Source of the DNA: Rikenellaceae bacterium
GTDB taxonomy: Bacteria; Bacteroidota; Bacteroidia; Bacteroidales; Rikenellaceae
Direction: 5' to 3'
Assembly (NCBI GenBank): GCA_015059785.1
Contig: SUZS01000003.1
Coordinates: 1 to 64,000, forward strand
DNA length: 64,000 bases
Position 1 is the stretch's first letter, and each line of letters begins with the position of its first letter. Positions 12,215-22,857 of the stretch are shown in pieces. The notes below the pieces were generated by a model. It made no database searches and was not told where the DNA came from. It saw only the letters and a program-made list of their open reading frames with translations. The translations under genes were made by a program, and so were the position numbers.

Positions 12215-12739
12215 TTAATTGTTTCTTTCTTCGAGAGTCTTTACCAGACCCGCGATCTTCTCGCCTGCATTAGCACGCAGTGCAGAGATAACATTCTTTG
12301 CAGGTGACTGGAGCAGTGCAACGATGTCGCCAATGAGCTCCTCTCTGCTCTTGATGCTGCACAGTGTATCCAACTGATCATCACCAACATATACGCAACC
12401 CTCTACGCATGCAGCCTTGATAATAGGCTTGTCGCACTTCTTGCGGAACTCCTTAATAAGAACTGCTGGAGCCTTACCTGTGTTGGTAAGCATGATAGCA
12501 GTTGAGCCTGCAAGTACGTTTACTAACTCCTCATCTGCCTTCTCTACACGCTCCAATGCCTTACGAAGAAGGGTGTTCTTTACAACGATAAGCTTAATCT
12601 CGCTGTCAAAACACTTGCGACGAAGAGCAGCAGTCTGAGTTGCGTTGAGTGCCTCAATGTCTGTGATATAAAAGTGAGGATACTCAGTGAGCTGTTGAGC
12701 AAGATTGTCGATAACGACAGCTTTTTGTTCTTTAGTCAT
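12215..12739 (-). CDS. rplJ: 50S ribosomal protein L10
   Basis: 174 aa; position between rplL and rplA and L10-like sequence. Confidence 0.97.
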   Translation of the reverse strand: MTKEQKAVVIDNLAQQLTEYPHFYITDIEALNATQTAALRRKCFDSEIKLIVVKNTLLRKALERVEKADEELVNVLAGSTAIMLTNTGKAPAVLIKEFRKKCDKPIIKAACVEGCVYVGDDQLDTLCSIKSREELIGDIVALLQSPAKNVISALRANAGEKIAGLVKTLEERNN

Positions 12740-12754
12740 TGTTCAATCCTCCTT

Positions 12755-13453
12755 TTATTTTGTTTCTACTGATTTTGGATCAACCTGTACGCCTGGGCTC
12801 ATTGTTGTTGAGAGATAGATGCTCTGAACATAAGTACCCTTTGCAGCGGATGGTTTGAGTTTGATAATGGTGCTCATTACCTCACGAGCATTCTCCTCGA
12901 TCTGCTCAGCGGTGAATGAAACCTTACCGATAGAGGTGTGAACGATACCGTACTTATCAACCTTAAAGTCAATCTTACCGGCCTTCACATCCTGTACAGC
13001 TTTGCCGACCTCCATAGTAACTGTACCAGTCTTAGGGTTTGGCATAAGACCGCGAGGACCGAGGATACGACCGAGCGCACCTACCTTACCCATAACGTTA
13101 GGTGTACAGATGATTACGTCTACATCAGTCCAACCAGACTTGATCTTGTCTACATACTCATCCAAACCTACGAAATCGGCTCCTGCAGCCTGTGCCTCTG
13201 CCTCCTTCTCAGGTGTACAGAGTACGAGAACTCGTACTACCTTACCTGTTCCGTGAGGGAGAGTTACAACGCCACGAACCATCTGGTTAGCTTTACGAGG
13301 GTCAACGCCTAAACGCACGTCAATATCTACTGAAGCATCAAACTTTGTAAAGGTGATTTCCTTCAGAAGAGCGGCAGCCTCACCGAGCTTGTAAGCCTTG
13401 TTTGGCTCAATCTTTGCGTAGGCAATCTTTTGATTTTTTGTCAACTTACTCAT
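12755..13453 (-). CDS. rplA: 50S ribosomal protein L1
   Basis: 232 aa; [36 protein letters not shown]. Confidence 0.98.
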   Translation of the reverse strand: MSKLTKNQKIAYAKIEPNKAYKLGEAAALLKEITFTKFDASVDIDVRLGVDPRKANQMVRGVVTLPHGTGKVVRVLVLCTPEKEAEAQAAGADFVGLDEYVDKIKSGWTDVDVIICTPNVMGKVGALGRILGPRGLMPNPKTGTVTMEVGKAVQDVKAGKIDFKVDKYGIVHTSIGKVSFTAEQIEENAREVMSTIIKLKPSAAKGTYVQSIYLSTTMSPGVQVDPKSVETK

Positions 13454-13466
13454 CTTTGTAATTTAA

Positions 13467-13907
13467 TTACGCGTTAGGAAATTCACCAACTACGTTGATA
13501 CCCATACTGCGTGCAGTACCAGCAATCATACGCATTGCAGCCTCAATAGTGAAGCAGTTAAGATCAGGCATCTTATCCTTTGCAATCTCTGCAACCTGCT
13601 CCCATGTTACCTCTCCGACCTTAGAGCGGTTAGGCTGTGCGGAACCGGACTTGATCTTTGCAGCTTCCTTGAGCTGAACGGCTACCGGTGGCTGTTTTAC
13701 GATGAAATCGAAAGACTTATCGCTATAAACTGTGATGATGACTGGGAGAACCTTTCCCGCCTTGTCCTGTGTACGAGCATTGAACTGCTTACAGAAGTCC
13801 ATAATATTGACTCCCTTAGAACCCAATGCTGGACCTACCGGAGGTGAAGGGTTGGCAGCACCACCTTTGATCTGCAACTTAATAAATGCAGCAACCTCTT
13901 TTGCCAT
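13467..13907 (-). CDS. rplK: 50S ribosomal protein L11
   Basis: 146 aa; [33 protein letters not shown]. Confidence 0.98.
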   Translation of the reverse strand: MAKEVAAFIKLQIKGGAANPSPPVGPALGSKGVNIMDFCKQFNARTQDKAGKVLPVIITVYSDKSFDFIVKQPPVAVQLKEAAKIKSGSAQPNRSKVGEVTWEQVAEIAKDKMPDLNCFTIEAAMRMIAGTARSMGINVVGEFPNA

Positions 13908-13923
13908 AATTTTCCTTGGTTTA

Positions 13924-14490
13924 TTATTCTTTTTCTACTTGTGTGAAGCTCAACTCCATTGGAGTCTTGCGACCAAATATCTTCACCGAAACAACAAGCT
14001 TACGCGCCTCGCTATTGACACTCTCAATGGTACCTTGGAAGCTTGAGAATGGACCATCTGTAACCTTTACGGTCTCGCCAACAACGTACGGTATCTCCTG
14101 TTCCTCTTCCGCCTCACTCAACTCATCGACGCGACCTAAAATGCGACTTACCTCTTGTGGACGTAGAGGGGTTGCAATTAGTTTGCGGCTCTCTTCCTTA
14201 GTATCACCAAGGAAACCGAGTACGTTTGGCGTATTGCGAATGATATATGGAATTTGTCCGTCTAAAATAGCCTCTACCAACACATAACCCGGATAAGAGA
14301 CTCTCTCCTTTGAGACCTTCTTTCCGTTGCGAATGGTATAGACCTTCTCTGTAGGAATAAGTACCTGGGATATCTGCTCTTGCAATCCGTTACGACGAAT
14401 CTCCGCATCAAGGTACTCTTTAACCTTATGCTCCTTGCCGCCGATTGCGCGAACTACATACCACGCCCTCTCCTTCTTTGTTTCGCTCAT
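13924..14490 (-). CDS. nusG: Transcription termination/antitermination protein NusG
   Basis: 188 aa; [12 protein letters not shown]-terminus and KOW region [20 protein letters not shown]. Confidence 0.97.
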   Translation of the reverse strand: MSETKKERAWYVVRAIGGKEHKVKEYLDAEIRRNGLQEQISQVLIPTEKVYTIRNGKKVSKERVSYPGYVLVEAILDGQIPYIIRNTPNVLGFLGDTKEESRKLIATPLRPQEVSRILGRVDELSEAEEEQEIPYVVGETVKVTDGPFSSFQGTIESVNSEARKLVVSVKIFGRKTPMELSFTQVEKE

Positions 14491-14502
14491 TGCTTGTAAC
14501 TA

Positions 14503-14697
14503 TTACTGACCTAAATTACCGAGGAACTTGTAGATTCCCTGCATAATGGTCTCAAACGAAACATCCATAACAAGAACAATAATGGCAAAGATCAGTGATG
14601 CGACCATTACCACAATTGTTGAACTTTGTAACTGAGCAAAAGAAGGCCAGCTAACCTTCTCTACTAACTCTTTGTATGAGTCTTTAATATATCCCAT
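14503..14697 (-). CDS. secE: Preprotein translocase subunit SecE
   Basis: 64 aa; single TM protein with KDSYKELVEKVSWPSFAQLQSSTIVV motif upstream of nusG. Confidence 0.93.
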   Translation of the reverse strand: MGYIKDSYKELVEKVSWPSFAQLQSSTIVVMVASLIFAIIVLVMDVSFETIMQGIYKFLGNLGQ

Positions 14698-14721
14698 AGT
14701 CTTTTACTCTTTTATCTTAAG

Positions 14722-14792
14722 CAGGAGCAGAGAGATTCGAACTCCCATCAACGGTTTTGGAGACCGCTATTCTACCCTTGAACTATGCTCCT
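14722..14792 (-). tRNA. tRNA-Trp (CCA)
   Basis: AGGAGCA...TGCTCCT acceptor; anticodon loop CTCCAAA on minus strand; T-arm GTTCGAAT. Confidence 0.92.
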
Positions 14793-14835
14793 AAAGTGGG
14801 AGAGGAAAAACCTCTCCCTATGTTGTCAAGTTTAA

Positions 14836-16020
<1,185 letters not shown>

Positions 16021-16127
16021 AGCTGTAAAATTATTAAGTTTTTAAAAAGTTACTTTTATATTTGTTTTAAGGTTTCTTTTATACTATGCAAGCAATACAC
16101 CCTATTAAGGTGTATTGCAAACATTGA

Positions 16128-16199
16128 GCGGAAGACGAGGCTCAAACTCGCGACCCTCAGCTTGGAAGGCTGATGCTCTATCAACTGAGCTACTTCCGC
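16128..16199 (-). tRNA. tRNA-Gly (TCC)
   Basis: GCGGAAG...CTTCCGC acceptor; anticodon loop CTTCCAA on minus strand. Confidence 0.93.
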
Positions 16200-16240
16200 A
16201 AGTGAAAAAATATTGTGCTTCGTGTCGCCGCCACTTGAGT

Positions 16241-16322
16241 GGGAAGAGATGGATTCGAACCACCGAAGGTAAAAACCAGCAGATTTACAGTCTGCCCCAT
16301 TTGGCCACTCTGGTATCTTCCC
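16241..16322 (-). tRNA. tRNA-Tyr (GTA)
   Basis: GGGAAGA...TCTTCCC acceptor, long variable arm, anticodon loop CTGTAAA. Confidence 0.93.
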
Positions 16323-16346
16323 GATGGTTGGAGTTGTGAATTTAGA

Positions 16347-16419
16347 GCCGATGGAGGGATTCGAACCCCCGACCAGCTGATTACAAATCAGCTGCTCTGG
16401 CCAACTGAGCTACATCGGC
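16347..16419 (-). tRNA. tRNA-Thr (TGT)
   Basis: GCCGATG...CATCGGC acceptor; anticodon loop TTTGTAA on minus strand. Confidence 0.92.
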
Positions 16420-16789
16420 AGATGTTTCCCCAACCGCGGTGCAAAGATAGACTAAAAATTTTAATCTGCAAAATTTTTTGCACAAATTTTTCAAATTTCT
16501 TTCAAAGAACCTGATTTCGCGTTCTCTTTAAGTTTTAGTCGCAAAATCGAGTGCAAAGATAAAATAGTTTTGTGAAAAATGAAAGAGTCTGAGCAATTTT
16601 TATCAAAAAAGTTGCAATTTTCTTCATTTTCTCGATATACCTATATTTATATATTATATTAAGCACCTCCCAATTTTTCTCTGTGGTGTTAAGAAATGAA
16701 AAAATAGGTATTTTTACGATACAATGTTCCGAATTATTTACTACCTTTGCGTTGCATTATGTCTAAAACACTTTATTTTATATTGCTAT

Positions 16790-18061
16790 ATGGTAGATAT
16801 TTTTGAACGCCTTGAAAGGAATACAGGCGGACCTATCGGTCAGTACATGCAGAATGTACACGGTTACTTTGCTTTCCCAAAGCTTGAGGGTGAGATTGGA
16901 CCTCACATGCGCTTCCGTGGCAAGATGATGCTCAACTGGAGCCTTAACAACTACCTCGGTTTGGCTAACCACCCTGAGGTTCGCAAGGCTGACGCAGCTG
17001 GTGCAGCGGAGTTCGGTATGGCAGCCCCTATGGGAGCTCGTATGATGAGCGGCCAGACTAAGTATCACGAGCAGCTTGAGCGCGAGCTGGCTGAGTTTGT
17101 CGGCAAGGAGGATGCCTTCCTTCTTAACTTCGGTTATCAGGGTATGATCTCTATTATCGACTGCCTGCTCACACACCGTGATGTTGTTGTCTATGATGCT
17201 GAGGCTCACGCTTGTATTATCGACGGTCTGCGTCTGCACAAGGGTAAGCGTTTTGTATATGCACACAACGATGAGGCTTCACTTCGTCGTCAACTCCAGC
17301 ACGCAACTGACCTTGCTGAGGAGCAGAAGGGTGGTGTGCTCGTAATTACAGAGGGCGTATTCGGTATGAAGGGCGATTTGGGCTTCCTCGATGTTATCGT
17401 AAAGGCTAAGAAGGATTTCAACTTCCGTCTGCTTGTTGACGACGCTCACGGCTTCGGTACTATGGGCCCTGGCGGTCGCGGTACTGCTGCCCACTTCGGC
17501 GTTGTTGATGGAGTAGATGTGCTCTTCAATACTTTTGCTAAGTCTATGGCTGGTATCGGCGCATTTGTCTCTGGTCCACGCTGGCTTATCAACCTCTTCC
17601 GCTACAATATGCGTTCACAGCTCTATGCTAAGTCACTGCCAATGCCAATGGTTATCGGTGCACTGAAGCGTCTTGAGCTTATCCGCAACCACCCTGAGTA
17701 TCAGGAGAAACTGTGGGAGATTACCCGCGCATTGCAGAGCGGTCTTAAGGCTAACGGCTTTGAGATTGGCGTTACTCAGTCTCCAGTAACCCCTGTCTAT
17801 ATGAAGGGCGGAAATGAGGAGGGCACAAACCTTATCGTAGACCTTCGTGAGAACTACGGCGTGTTCTGCTCTATCGTAATCTACCCTGTTATCCCTAAGG
17901 GCGAGATTATCCTGCGCGTAATCCCTACCGCAGCCCACACCATGGAGGATGTAGAGTACACCATCAACGCATTTAAGGCCGTTCGCGATAAGTTTGAGTC
18001 TGGTTATTACAGCTCAATGCCTATTCCGATGAAGGCCGACCCTGATTTCAAAGTCCGCTAA
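16790..18061 (+). CDS. spt: Serine palmitoyltransferase-like alpha-oxoamine synthase (aminotransferase class I/II fold)
   Basis: MVDIFERLERNTGGPIGQY; NYLGLANHPEV, VDDAHGFGTMG, NTFAKSMAGIGAF (PLP lysine). Start moved from ORF 16724 to 16790. Confidence 0.85.
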   Translation: MVDIFERLERNTGGPIGQYMQNVHGYFAFPKLEGEIGPHMRFRGKMMLNWSLNNYLGLANHPEVRKADAAGAAEFGMAAPMGARMMSGQTKYHEQLERELAEFVGKEDAFLLNFGYQGMISIIDCLLTHRDVVVYDAEAHACIIDGLRLHKGKRFVYAHNDEASLRRQLQHATDLAEEQKGGVLVITEGVFGMKGDLGFLDVIVKAKKDFNFRLLVDDAHGFGTMGPGGRGTAAHFGVVDGVDVLFNTFAKSMAGIGAFVSGPRWLINLFRYNMRSQLYAKSLPMPMVIGALKRLELIRNHPEYQEKLWEITRALQSGLKANGFEIGVTQSPVTPVYMKGGNEEGTNLIVDLRENYGVFCSIVIYPVIPKGEIILRVIPTAAHTMEDVEYTINAFKAVRDKFESGYYSSMPIPMKADPDFKVR

Positions 18062-18180
18062 ATTACATTTTAAGTGGAATTTACTTCCGCTAGCTTATAA
18101 ATCAGCAAAGGGTTGTACCGAAAGTACTACCCTTCGCTGTTTTATAACCCGAGCGTGGTAACTTCCTACTTAAAATGAAA
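18062..18180. repeat. Long imperfect inverted repeat, copy 1 of the TTTACTTCCGCTA/CCGAGCGTGGTAA hairpin element
   Basis: CATTTTAAGTGG/CCTACTTAAAATG outer stem, TTTACTTCCGCTA (18080-18092)/CCGAGCGTGGTAA (18149-18161) internal region, GCTTATAAATCAGCAAAGGGTTGTAC/GTACTACCCTTCGCTGTTTTATAAC inner stem. Confidence 0.8.
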
Positions 18181-18272
18181 TTTAGGGGAGGTGTTTTTGC
18201 CGAGCGTGGTAAATCCCTGTCTAAAATCAGATTATTTCATTGGCTAATGGCTAATGGCCAATAGCTAATGGT

Positions 18273-18323
18273 TATAAAACAGCAAATGGTTGTACTCACT
18301 GTACAACCATTTGCTGTTTTATA
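18273..18323. terminator. Bidirectional terminator between convergent spt and dksA-like genes
   Basis: TATAAAACAGCAAATGGTTGTAC-TCACT-GTACAACCATTTGCTGTTTTATA, 23-bp perfect stem. Confidence 0.8.
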
Positions 18324-18338
18324 GGCTATTGCGAAATG

Positions 18339-18746
18339 TTACTTACGCGCCTCTTTGGCCTCAATGCACTCTGTTGCGTGAGGTACGCGCAGCAGGCGCT
18401 CGCGAGGGATGAGCTTGCCTGTAGTTTTGCAGATGCCGTAGGTCTTATGCTCAATGCGCACAAGGGCCATCTCAAGATTCTTGATAAACTTGAGCTGGTG
18501 TGCAGCAAGGCGTTCTATCTCCTCCTTAGAGAGAGTCATAGCGCCCTCCTCCAGCACCTTGAAGGTTGGCGAGGTATCCTCGGTGTCATTATCAGCCGAG
18601 CGAGTTATGGAGGCACGCAACTGCTCATAGTCGTTTCGCGCCACCTCTAATTTTTCCAGAATGAGCGCCTTGAACTCGGCTAATTCGGCGTCACTATATC
18701 TGGTCACAACAGTCTCTGCCATAGTTTTAAGGTTTTGTTTTATCAA
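18339..18746 (-). CDS. TraR/DksA-family protein with reduced Cys motif
   Basis: 135 aa; coiled-coil plus C-terminal YGICKTTGKLIPRERLLRVPHATECIEA. Confidence 0.85.
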   Translation of the reverse strand: MIKQNLKTMAETVVTRYSDAELAEFKALILEKLEVARNDYEQLRASITRSADNDTEDTSPTFKVLEEGAMTLSKEEIERLAAHQLKFIKNLEMALVRIEHKTYGICKTTGKLIPRERLLRVPHATECIEAKEARK

Positions 18747-18806
18747 AGATAAGAATAATTATCTACACTTACAAATTTTTTGCCGATTTTATTGACCTAC
18801 AATATA

Positions 18807-18838
18807 ATACCGCCCCTTTCCGAAGATAGGGACGGTAT
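18807..18838 (-). terminator. pgi terminator
   Basis: ATACCG-CCCTTTC-CGAA-GATAGGG-CGGTAT imperfect hairpin just 3' of pgi. Confidence 0.5.
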
Positions 18839-18858
18839 AAACTTCCTGTGCAGATAAT

Positions 18859-20190
18859 CTACAGGCGAGCCTTGATAGCAGCAGTCTGCTCCTCGTAGCC
18901 TGGCTTTTCAAGAAGGGCAAACATATTCTTCTTATAAGCCTCTACGCCTGGCTGGTCAAATGGGTTTACGCCGAGCATATAACCGCTAATGCCGCAAGCC
19001 TTCTCGAAGAAGTAGATAAGTGCGCCAAGGGTGCGCTCGTTGATTTCAGGAATCTCTACGCGTAGGTTAGGCACGCCGCCATCTACATGGGCAATCTTAA
19101 CGCCAAGCTCTGCCATGCTGTTGATGTCGCTCAGGCGGCGACCAGCGAGGTAGTTAAGGCCGTCAAGGTTCTCCTCGTCAGAGCATACGCGAACCTCGTA
19201 TTTTGGAGCAGCGACAGAGATAATAGTCTCAAAGAGTGTGCGCTCGCCATCCTGGATATACTGACCCATAGAGTGAAGGTCGGCAGTAAGGGTTACAGAA
19301 GCAGGGTAGATACCCTTGCCGTCCTTACCCTCGCTCTCACCATAGAGCTGCTTCCACCACTCGTTGATATTAACAAGTTTAGGCTCATATGAACCGAGAA
19401 TCTCAATCTTCTTACCTGCGCGGTAGAGGGCGTTACGAACAGCAGCATACTGAGCAGAGATGTTATCCTCATAAGCAGTGCCTGCCTTAGTAGCCTGCTC
19501 AACAGCCTTTGCACCAGCAACGAGCTCGGCGATATCTACGCCACCAACAGCCAGTGGAAGAAGACCTACTGGAGAGAGAACAGAGAAACGACCACCTACA
19601 TTGTCAGGAATAACGAAAGTAGGGTAGCCCTCCTGAGTTGCAAGGGTCTTGAGTGCACCACGAGCCTTGTCGGTAATAGCTACGATGCGGTTCTTTGCAT
19701 CCTCCTTGCCATAGCGACGCTCAATCTCCTCCTTAACAATGCGGAAGGCGATAGCAGGCTCGGTAGTTGTTCCAGACTTTGAGGCAACGATAGTAGCGAT
19801 AGAGTAATCCTTCAGTGCCTCCATCATCTCGCCCAGATAGTCCTCAGAGATATTCTGACCAGCGAAAAGAACGATAGGGTTCTTGTGGCTCTTGTGCAGA
19901 AGCTCAAAAGAGTTTGTCATTGCGTCAATAACAGCCTTTGCGCCCAGATATGAGCCGCCAATACCGATGCAAATAACAACCTGAGCAACCTCACGCAGCT
20001 TTGCGGCCTGAGCGTTGATAGCATCAAGGTGAGCCTGGTCAATATCTGACGGAAGGGTTATCCAACCAAGGAAGTCGTTACCCTTGCCCTCACCTGCGTG
20101 GAGAAGTTCGTTTGCAGCGATAGCCTCGCGCTTAATCTGATCTGAAATTTCGATACCAGCACTACGGGTATCAAGCTTAATTAATTCCAT
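18859..20190 (-). CDS. pgi: Glucose-6-phosphate isomerase
   Basis: 443 aa; [46 protein letters not shown]. Confidence 0.97.
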   Translation of the reverse strand: MELIKLDTRSAGIEISDQIKREAIAANELLHAGEGKGNDFLGWITLPSDIDQAHLDAINAQAAKLREVAQVVICIGIGGSYLGAKAVIDAMTNSFELLHKSHKNPIVLFAGQNISEDYLGEMMEALKDYSIATIVASKSGTTTEPAIAFRIVKEEIERRYGKEDAKNRIVAITDKARGALKTLATQEGYPTFVIPDNVGGRFSVLSPVGLLPLAVGGVDIAELVAGAKAVEQATKAGTAYEDNISAQYAAVRNALYRAGKKIEILGSYEPKLVNINEWWKQLYGESEGKDGKGIYPASVTLTADLHSMGQYIQDGERTLFETIISVAAPKYEVRVCSDEENLDGLNYLAGRRLSDINSMAELGVKIAHVDGGVPNLRVEIPEINERTLGALIYFFEKACGISGYMLGVNPFDQPGVEAYKKNMFALLEKPGYEEQTAAIKARL

Positions 20191-20380
20191 AAAATGATGT
20201 TTATTATATGTTTATATGTGTTCATCTAAAAGCACACCAAAGATACGAAAAAAAATCTGAAAAAAATATAAGATTGTGATAAAACTTTCCCAAGATTTTT
20301 TTATACCTTTGTGTCCAGATAGCTCACCACTCCGGAAACGGATGGTATGTTATGTTGAAATCAAAAAAATAAATAACAAT

Positions 20381-21400
20381 ATGGGATTCTTTTCATTAAC
20401 TCACGAGTTGGCGATAGACTTAGGTACTGCCAACACGCTAATCGTCTACAATGATGAAATTGTAGCAGAGGAGCCATCGGTAATTGCGGTGGACCTCCAA
20501 GGTAAATTGAAGGCATTTGGTCACGAGGCGGCACGATATATAGGTAAGTGTCCGGACAATCTTCGTACCATTCGTCCTCTTCAGAATGGTGTTATTGCAG
20601 ATTTTGATGCCACTGAGATGATGCTCAAGGGTATGATTAGCCGCATTAAGACAACAGGCTCGCTCTTCTCTCCATCGCTCAAGATGGTTATCTGTATTCC
20701 GTCGGGCTCGACAAATGTCGAGATTCGTGCTGTGCGCGAGTCTGCCGAGCATGCTGGTGGTCGCGAGGTGGCGATGATTTTTGAGCCTATGGCTGCTGCT
20801 CTTGGTGCTGGATTGGATGTTACTGCGCCAGAGGGTAATATGATTATCGACATAGGTGGTGGTACATCAGAGATTGCTTGTATCTCTCTGGGTGGTATTG
20901 TCTGCTCAAAGTCTATCAATGTTGCGGGCGATGTGTTTACTAACGATATTAAGAACTATGTTCGTGTACAGCACAATATCCGTATTGGAGAGCGTACTGC
21001 CGAGCAGATTAAGTGCCGCATTGGTGCTGCGCTGCCAGAGCTTGAGGATGAGCCAGAGGATATGTCAGTTAGCGGACCAAGCGTGCTTACATCGCTGCCA
21101 CAGACCGTAACGCTCAACTATAGCGAGATTGCTTATGCCCTTGAGGGTTCGCTTGCTCAGCTTGATGATGCACTGATGTCTGTGCTTTCAGATATGCCTG
21201 CCGAGCTATACTCTGATGTAGTGAAGAATGGTGTATACATCGCTGGTGGTGGTGCTATGATTAAGGGCTTGACAAAGCGTCTGTCAGATAGAACAGGATT
21301 GCAGTTCCATATTGCCGAGGATCCGCTGCGTGCAGTTGTGCGTGGTACAAATTTGGCCCTGAAGAATATGGATCGCTACTCATTCCTTATTCGCGCATAA
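20381..21400 (+). CDS. mreB: Rod shape-determining protein MreB
   Basis: 340 aa from MGFFSLTHELAIDLGTANTLIVY; actin-like IDIGGGTSEIA. ORF track start 20276 trimmed. Confidence 0.97.
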   Translation: MGFFSLTHELAIDLGTANTLIVYNDEIVAEEPSVIAVDLQGKLKAFGHEAARYIGKCPDNLRTIRPLQNGVIADFDATEMMLKGMISRIKTTGSLFSPSLKMVICIPSGSTNVEIRAVRESAEHAGGREVAMIFEPMAAALGAGLDVTAPEGNMIIDIGGGTSEIACISLGGIVCSKSINVAGDVFTNDIKNYVRVQHNIRIGERTAEQIKCRIGAALPELEDEPEDMSVSGPSVLTSLPQTVTLNYSEIAYALEGSLAQLDDALMSVLSDMPAELYSDVVKNGVYIAGGGAMIKGLTKRLSDRTGLQFHIAEDPLRAVVRGTNLALKNMDRYSFLIRA

Positions 21401-21463
21401 TAGGTTGTAACAGCTTTTGGTAGGCTGTCTTTTCGGGCAGCCTATCTCGTTTACATATTCGCT

Positions 21464-22339
21464 ATGAACAAGCTAATATACTTCATAAAGAAGATATATA
21501 CGCCACTGATTTTCTTTGTTGTTGAGATTCTGGCTATATATCTCTATGCTACATCGTCTCCATATACAACGGCGCAGCTCAGAAGCTTCAATCACCATAT
21601 TTTGGGTTGGAGTAGCGGTGTGTTTACAAAGGTAAGCCGATTTTTCTCTCTTGAGCACGATAATATTGCACTCAACGAGCGAATAGCGGAGCTTGAGACC
21701 CTGCTTGCAAACTATCGCCGCCTTAATTCAGATGTTGTTGAGACCGATTTGGATATATCTCCAGAGCTATATGTGCCGGCAAAGGTGGTGAGCAATACGC
21801 TTAATAGAGAACAGAATTATATTGTTGTCAATAAGGGTATTGATGACTGTGTCCGCATAGGTATGTCTGTGCTCTCGCCTGAGGGGTATGCTGTAGGCTA
21901 TATAACAAACTGCTCTGAGCGATTCTCTATAGCAACCTCCATTCTTAGCACCTCGCTCAAGATTAGCTCTCGCCTTTCGACAGACAAGAGTATGTGTTTG
22001 GCATATTGGGGTGGTGGAGATGCCTCTACATTTAAGGTGGCAGATATCTCAAAGTATGCAAAGATTGAGGTCGGAGAGACTATTGAGGCTATAGACTTCT
22101 CGGAGTACTTCCCAAGTGGTACTATTATCGGCACTTTAGAGAGCTTTGAGATGAACGATGACAAGACTATGTATAGTGGCACACTGCGCCTTGCAGCCGA
22201 CTTTTCGCGTATTGATAATGTTATCTTGGTCGATAATCGAGATATTGACCAGGTGCGCCTGCTCAAGAAAGAGCCTATCCCAGCACTGGACTCTGTTTTG
22301 CCAGAGCAGGAGGATAAACAGGAACCGACAACAAACTGA
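21464..22339 (+). CDS. mreC: Rod shape-determining protein MreC
   Basis: 291 aa; position between mreB and mreD; N-terminal TM then coiled coil then beta domain. Confidence 0.92.
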   Translation: MNKLIYFIKKIYTPLIFFVVEILAIYLYATSSPYTTAQLRSFNHHILGWSSGVFTKVSRFFSLEHDNIALNERIAELETLLANYRRLNSDVVETDLDISPELYVPAKVVSNTLNREQNYIVVNKGIDDCVRIGMSVLSPEGYAVGYITNCSERFSIATSILSTSLKISSRLSTDKSMCLAYWGGGDASTFKVADISKYAKIEVGETIEAIDFSEYFPSGTIIGTLESFEMNDDKTMYSGTLRLAADFSRIDNVILVDNRDIDQVRLLKKEPIPALDSVLPEQEDKQEPTTN

Positions 22340-22344
22340 TAGCT

Positions 22345-22857
22345 ATGAAAAACCGATATCAATATATACTCTTTGTAGTGGTAGTGCTGCTTGTGCAGAT
22401 ACTGCTACTCAATAATTTGACCTTCAGCCCCTATGTCGCACCGATAGCATATATAGTACTCATTATCTTGACTCCACTTGGAACTTCGTCTCTCAAGATG
22501 ATTTTTGTGGGTACTCTTTTGGGTCTTGTTATGGACCTGGCTATGGGAACGATAGGTATTAATGTTGCGGCAACGCTTCCATTGGCATATTTCCGTCGTC
22601 CTATACTCCACTTCTTTGCTTCGTATGCCGATATGGATGGCGAGGGTGGTGTGCCTACACCGTTGCGTGTCAGTGGTTTCCATAACTATGTTGTGGCTAT
22701 GGTTGTGCTTCATTGTCTGCTCTTTTTTGCTCTTGAGCACCTCTCGCTCCAGAATTTGGGATTTATGGCTCTGCAGTTTGTGATAAGTACACTTGTCTCG
22801 CTTGCTGTTGTCTACTTCTTTATTGGGATATTCACCGCTAAACTGACACGAAGATGA
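22345..22857 (+). CDS. mreD: Rod shape-determining protein MreD
   Basis: 170 aa polytopic membrane protein between mreC and mrdA. Confidence 0.88.
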   Translation: MKNRYQYILFVVVVLLVQILLLNNLTFSPYVAPIAYIVLIILTPLGTSSLKMIFVGTLLGLVMDLAMGTIGINVAATLPLAYFRRPILHFFASYADMDGEGGVPTPLRVSGFHNYVVAMVVLHCLLFFALEHLSLQNLGFMALQFVISTLVSLAVVYFFIGIFTAKLTRR

